A stretch of 7,802 nt of DNA from Actinomycetota bacterium (GTDB lineage: Bacteria; Actinomycetota; Thermoleophilia; Gaiellales; Gaiellaceae). Below, one piece after another: positions 6,352 through 7,802 of the stretch. Every line of letters starts with the position of its first letter. Positions within the stretch are counted from its first letter, which is position 1. Made by a program: the position numbers and the translations under genes. The DNA is taken from positions 1 to 7,802 of the forward strand of contig VGCB01000110.1 of the NCBI GenBank assembly GCA_016870235.1, given 5' to 3'. Under the pieces are notes generated by a model. That model worked only from the letters and a program-made list of their open reading frames with translations. It ran no database searches and had not been told where the DNA came from.

Positions 6352-7802
6352 CAGCGCGCTCCCCGCTCGGCCGCGGTGCCGGCGTCGTCGACCTGGAGGC
6401 GATCGTCGATCACGACGCCGTACTCGGCGCGCGCGCCGCCGACCGAGACGAAGCCCTCGACGACGTCGGCGCGCACCGCCTCGGGGTCTCGCACGAGCGG
6501 GTCGCCGACGCCGCCGCCGCCGGCGCTCCGCGTCACGAACCGCTCGCCGGGGGCGAGCGAGAGGACGCAGTTCCGCTCGACGTGCTCGACCGTCCCGTCC
6601 GCGCGCTGGATCTCCACCCGGCCGACCTTGTCCCGGACGGTGCCGGCCGACGGCCCCGCCCCCGCGACGCTCGAAGCGGGATACCGCCGTCCCTCGCCCC
6701 AGATCACGGCCGTCATCTGGTGGTCGAGCGCCTCCACCTCGTGCACGAGCCCGCAGCCGCCGCGCCACTCGCCGGGGTTCGCCGAGTCCGTCGCGAAGCC
6801 GTAGCGGTGCACGAGGAGCGGGAACTGGTACTCGATCAGCTCCATGTCGCCAGCGGCCCCGCCGCCGAGCCCCGCCTGCGGGCCGACGCCGTGCCACCCG
6901 TCCATGACGCCGCCGACCGCGCCCGCGCCGCACATCAGGCACGAGACCATCATGTGCACGTACTCGCGGCCGCTGCGCGGGTCGACGCCGGCGCAGTTGA
7001 CGGCCGAGCAGTGGCCCCAGCAGGCGGCCGCCTGCTCGGGCAAGGCAAGACTCAGCGTGTCGCGCACGGCGTCGGTGATCGTCTCCGCCGGACAGGTCGT
7101 GCAGGCGACGTGCGGCGCCGGCTCGACAGCGTTGACGATCGTCCCGGGCGGGCCGTAGTCGATCTCGACGGGCGGTACATGCCCTCGTTGAACGGCGCCT
7201 CCGGCTGCAGGAACATGATCAGGCCGAGGTACACGGCGCTCGTCGTGTTCGCGCGGTAGGAGTTCGTGTAGAAGGGGATCTGCGGCGGCGCCTCGAGCGA
7301 GACCCGCAGCCGGTCACCGGCGATCGCGGCGGTGACGCCGACCTCGAGCTCGCCGAGCCCGTGCCCGATGTCCTCGACGAATCGGCTGCCCGTGAACGTC
7401 CCGTCCGGGAGAGCGGCGAGGCGGCGGCGCATCTGCCGCTCGGCGAGCGCGAGCAGCTCCTCGACGCACGCCCGTACCTCGGCGGCGCCATAGCGGGCGA
7501 CGAGCGCCCGGAGGTGCGCGGCGCCGACCTCGATGGCGCCGAGCTGGGCGCGCAGGTCGCCGGCCTGGTTCCGCCGCGTCCGCGTGTTCGCGAGCAGGAG
7601 GTTGAGGACGTCGCTCCGCTCCCTCCCCTCCTCGTGCAGCTTGATCGGCGGGATCCGCAGGCCCTCGGCGTAGATCTCGCGGGCCTCCGGGTTGTAGCTC
7701 CCCGGCGCGGGGCCGCCCGAGTCGGCCATGTGGCCCTTGCTCACCGTCCAGAACAGGAGCTCGTCGTCGACGAACACCGGCTTGTACATGCACCAGTCGG
7801 CG
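6351..7802 (-). CDS. hyuB: Hydantoinase B / oxoprolinase-type subunit, copy 2 (5' end outside window), with an apparent single-base frameshift
   Basis: The frame is open at the right edge and begins mid-protein with ADWCMYKP, aligned to ADWC at residue 104 of HyuB copy 1. About 103 residues therefore lie outside the window and the full length is near 586, normal for HyuB. The first 210 visible residues include SKGHMADSGG, EIYAEGLRIPPIKL, LLLANTRT, GDLRAQLGA, AALPDGTF and PFNEGMYR. The rest, GPPGTIVNAVEPAPH onward, lies one frame away; one extra base near 7170 gives RPVEIDYGPPG and a continuous reading to the stop at 6351. The C-terminus has the typical GGGGVGDPLVRDPEAVRADV block. D2 and H24 of the visible part match the second and third metal ligands seen in copy 1. 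Seven cysteines cluster between 7103 and 6930. The MYKP Met at 7789 is not the real start. It is translationally coupled to hyuA copy 2 through TGATG. Confidence 0.9.
6359..6364 (-). promoter_or_regulatory. Shine-Dalgarno site of hyuA copy 2
   Basis: GGGGAG on the minus strand is seven bases before the ATG at 6351-6349. It lies in the last codons of hyuB copy 2, whose TGA shares its A with that ATG. This fixes the hyuA start and suggests termination-reinitiation coupling. Confidence 0.7.
7167..7174 (-). other. Frameshift point in hyuB copy 2
   Basis: The minus strand reads ATG TAC CGC CCG TCG AGA TCG in the upstream frame. Family-like sequence resumes as GTC GAG ATC GAC TAC GGC in the other frame. 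Inserting one G or C (CGC CCG GTC or CGC CCC GTC) joins them as MYRPVEIDYG, matching the usual NEGxFRPIEV block of HyuB. Confidence 0.83.

Noticed and set aside
5284..6804. 506-residue plus-strand open frame, and the 398-residue one at 4304-5500
   Set aside because: Both are antisense to hyuA/hyuB copy 2, low-complexity in composition and without recognisable domains.

Overview
The window is high-GC DNA, strongly GC-ending at third codon positions, and is packed with genes. The codon bias, the leaderless-type start of the hydrolase gene and the gene content fit a GC-rich actinobacterium-like chromosome, possibly Thermoleophilia. That placement is an inference; no rRNA or other taxonomic marker is present.

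Layout, right to left in the direction of most transcription (minus strand): the window opens inside a hydantoinase-B-type gene (hyuB copy 2, 7802-6351). It is followed with a one-base overlap by a hydantoinase-A-type gene (hyuA copy 2, 6351-4286). Facing them on the plus strand is one alpha/beta hydrolase gene (3485-4264) with an HGGYW oxyanion motif, resembling arylformamidase-type enzymes. Beyond a 113-bp divergent spacer the minus strand resumes with uppP (3371-2556, undecaprenyl-diphosphatase). Twenty bases later comes a second, different hyuA (copy 1, 2535-424), which overlaps by 8 bp the start of a second hyuB (copy 1, 431 to the left edge).

The window therefore holds two hyuA/hyuB pairs, in opposite internal order (B-A and A-B), on either side of uppP and the hydrolase. 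HyuA/HyuB proteins form ATP-dependent enzymes of the N-methylhydantoinase / 5-oxoprolinase / acetone and acetophenone carboxylase superfamily: HyuA carries ASKHA-type phosphate-binding motifs and HyuB carries a metal site. Both HyuBs keep the H/D/H metal-ligand pattern known from acetone carboxylase, except that HyuB copy 2's first His lies outside the window. The substrates cannot be read from the sequence. A cyclic-amide or amide catabolic locus, with the hydrolase acting on a neighbouring amide or ester, is a reasonable but unproven reading.

The most unusual points are these. (1) Both genes of the right-hand pair carry one apparent single-base deletion each (near 5401 and near 7170), with well-conserved coding sequence on either side. 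(2) HyuB copy 2 has a cluster of seven cysteines in a region that is not Cys-rich in typical HyuBs. (3) uppP is closely linked to hyuAB in an operon-like arrangement. (4) The hydrolase has a leaderless-type promoter. No mobile element, CRISPR array, tRNA, rRNA or convincing terminator was seen.
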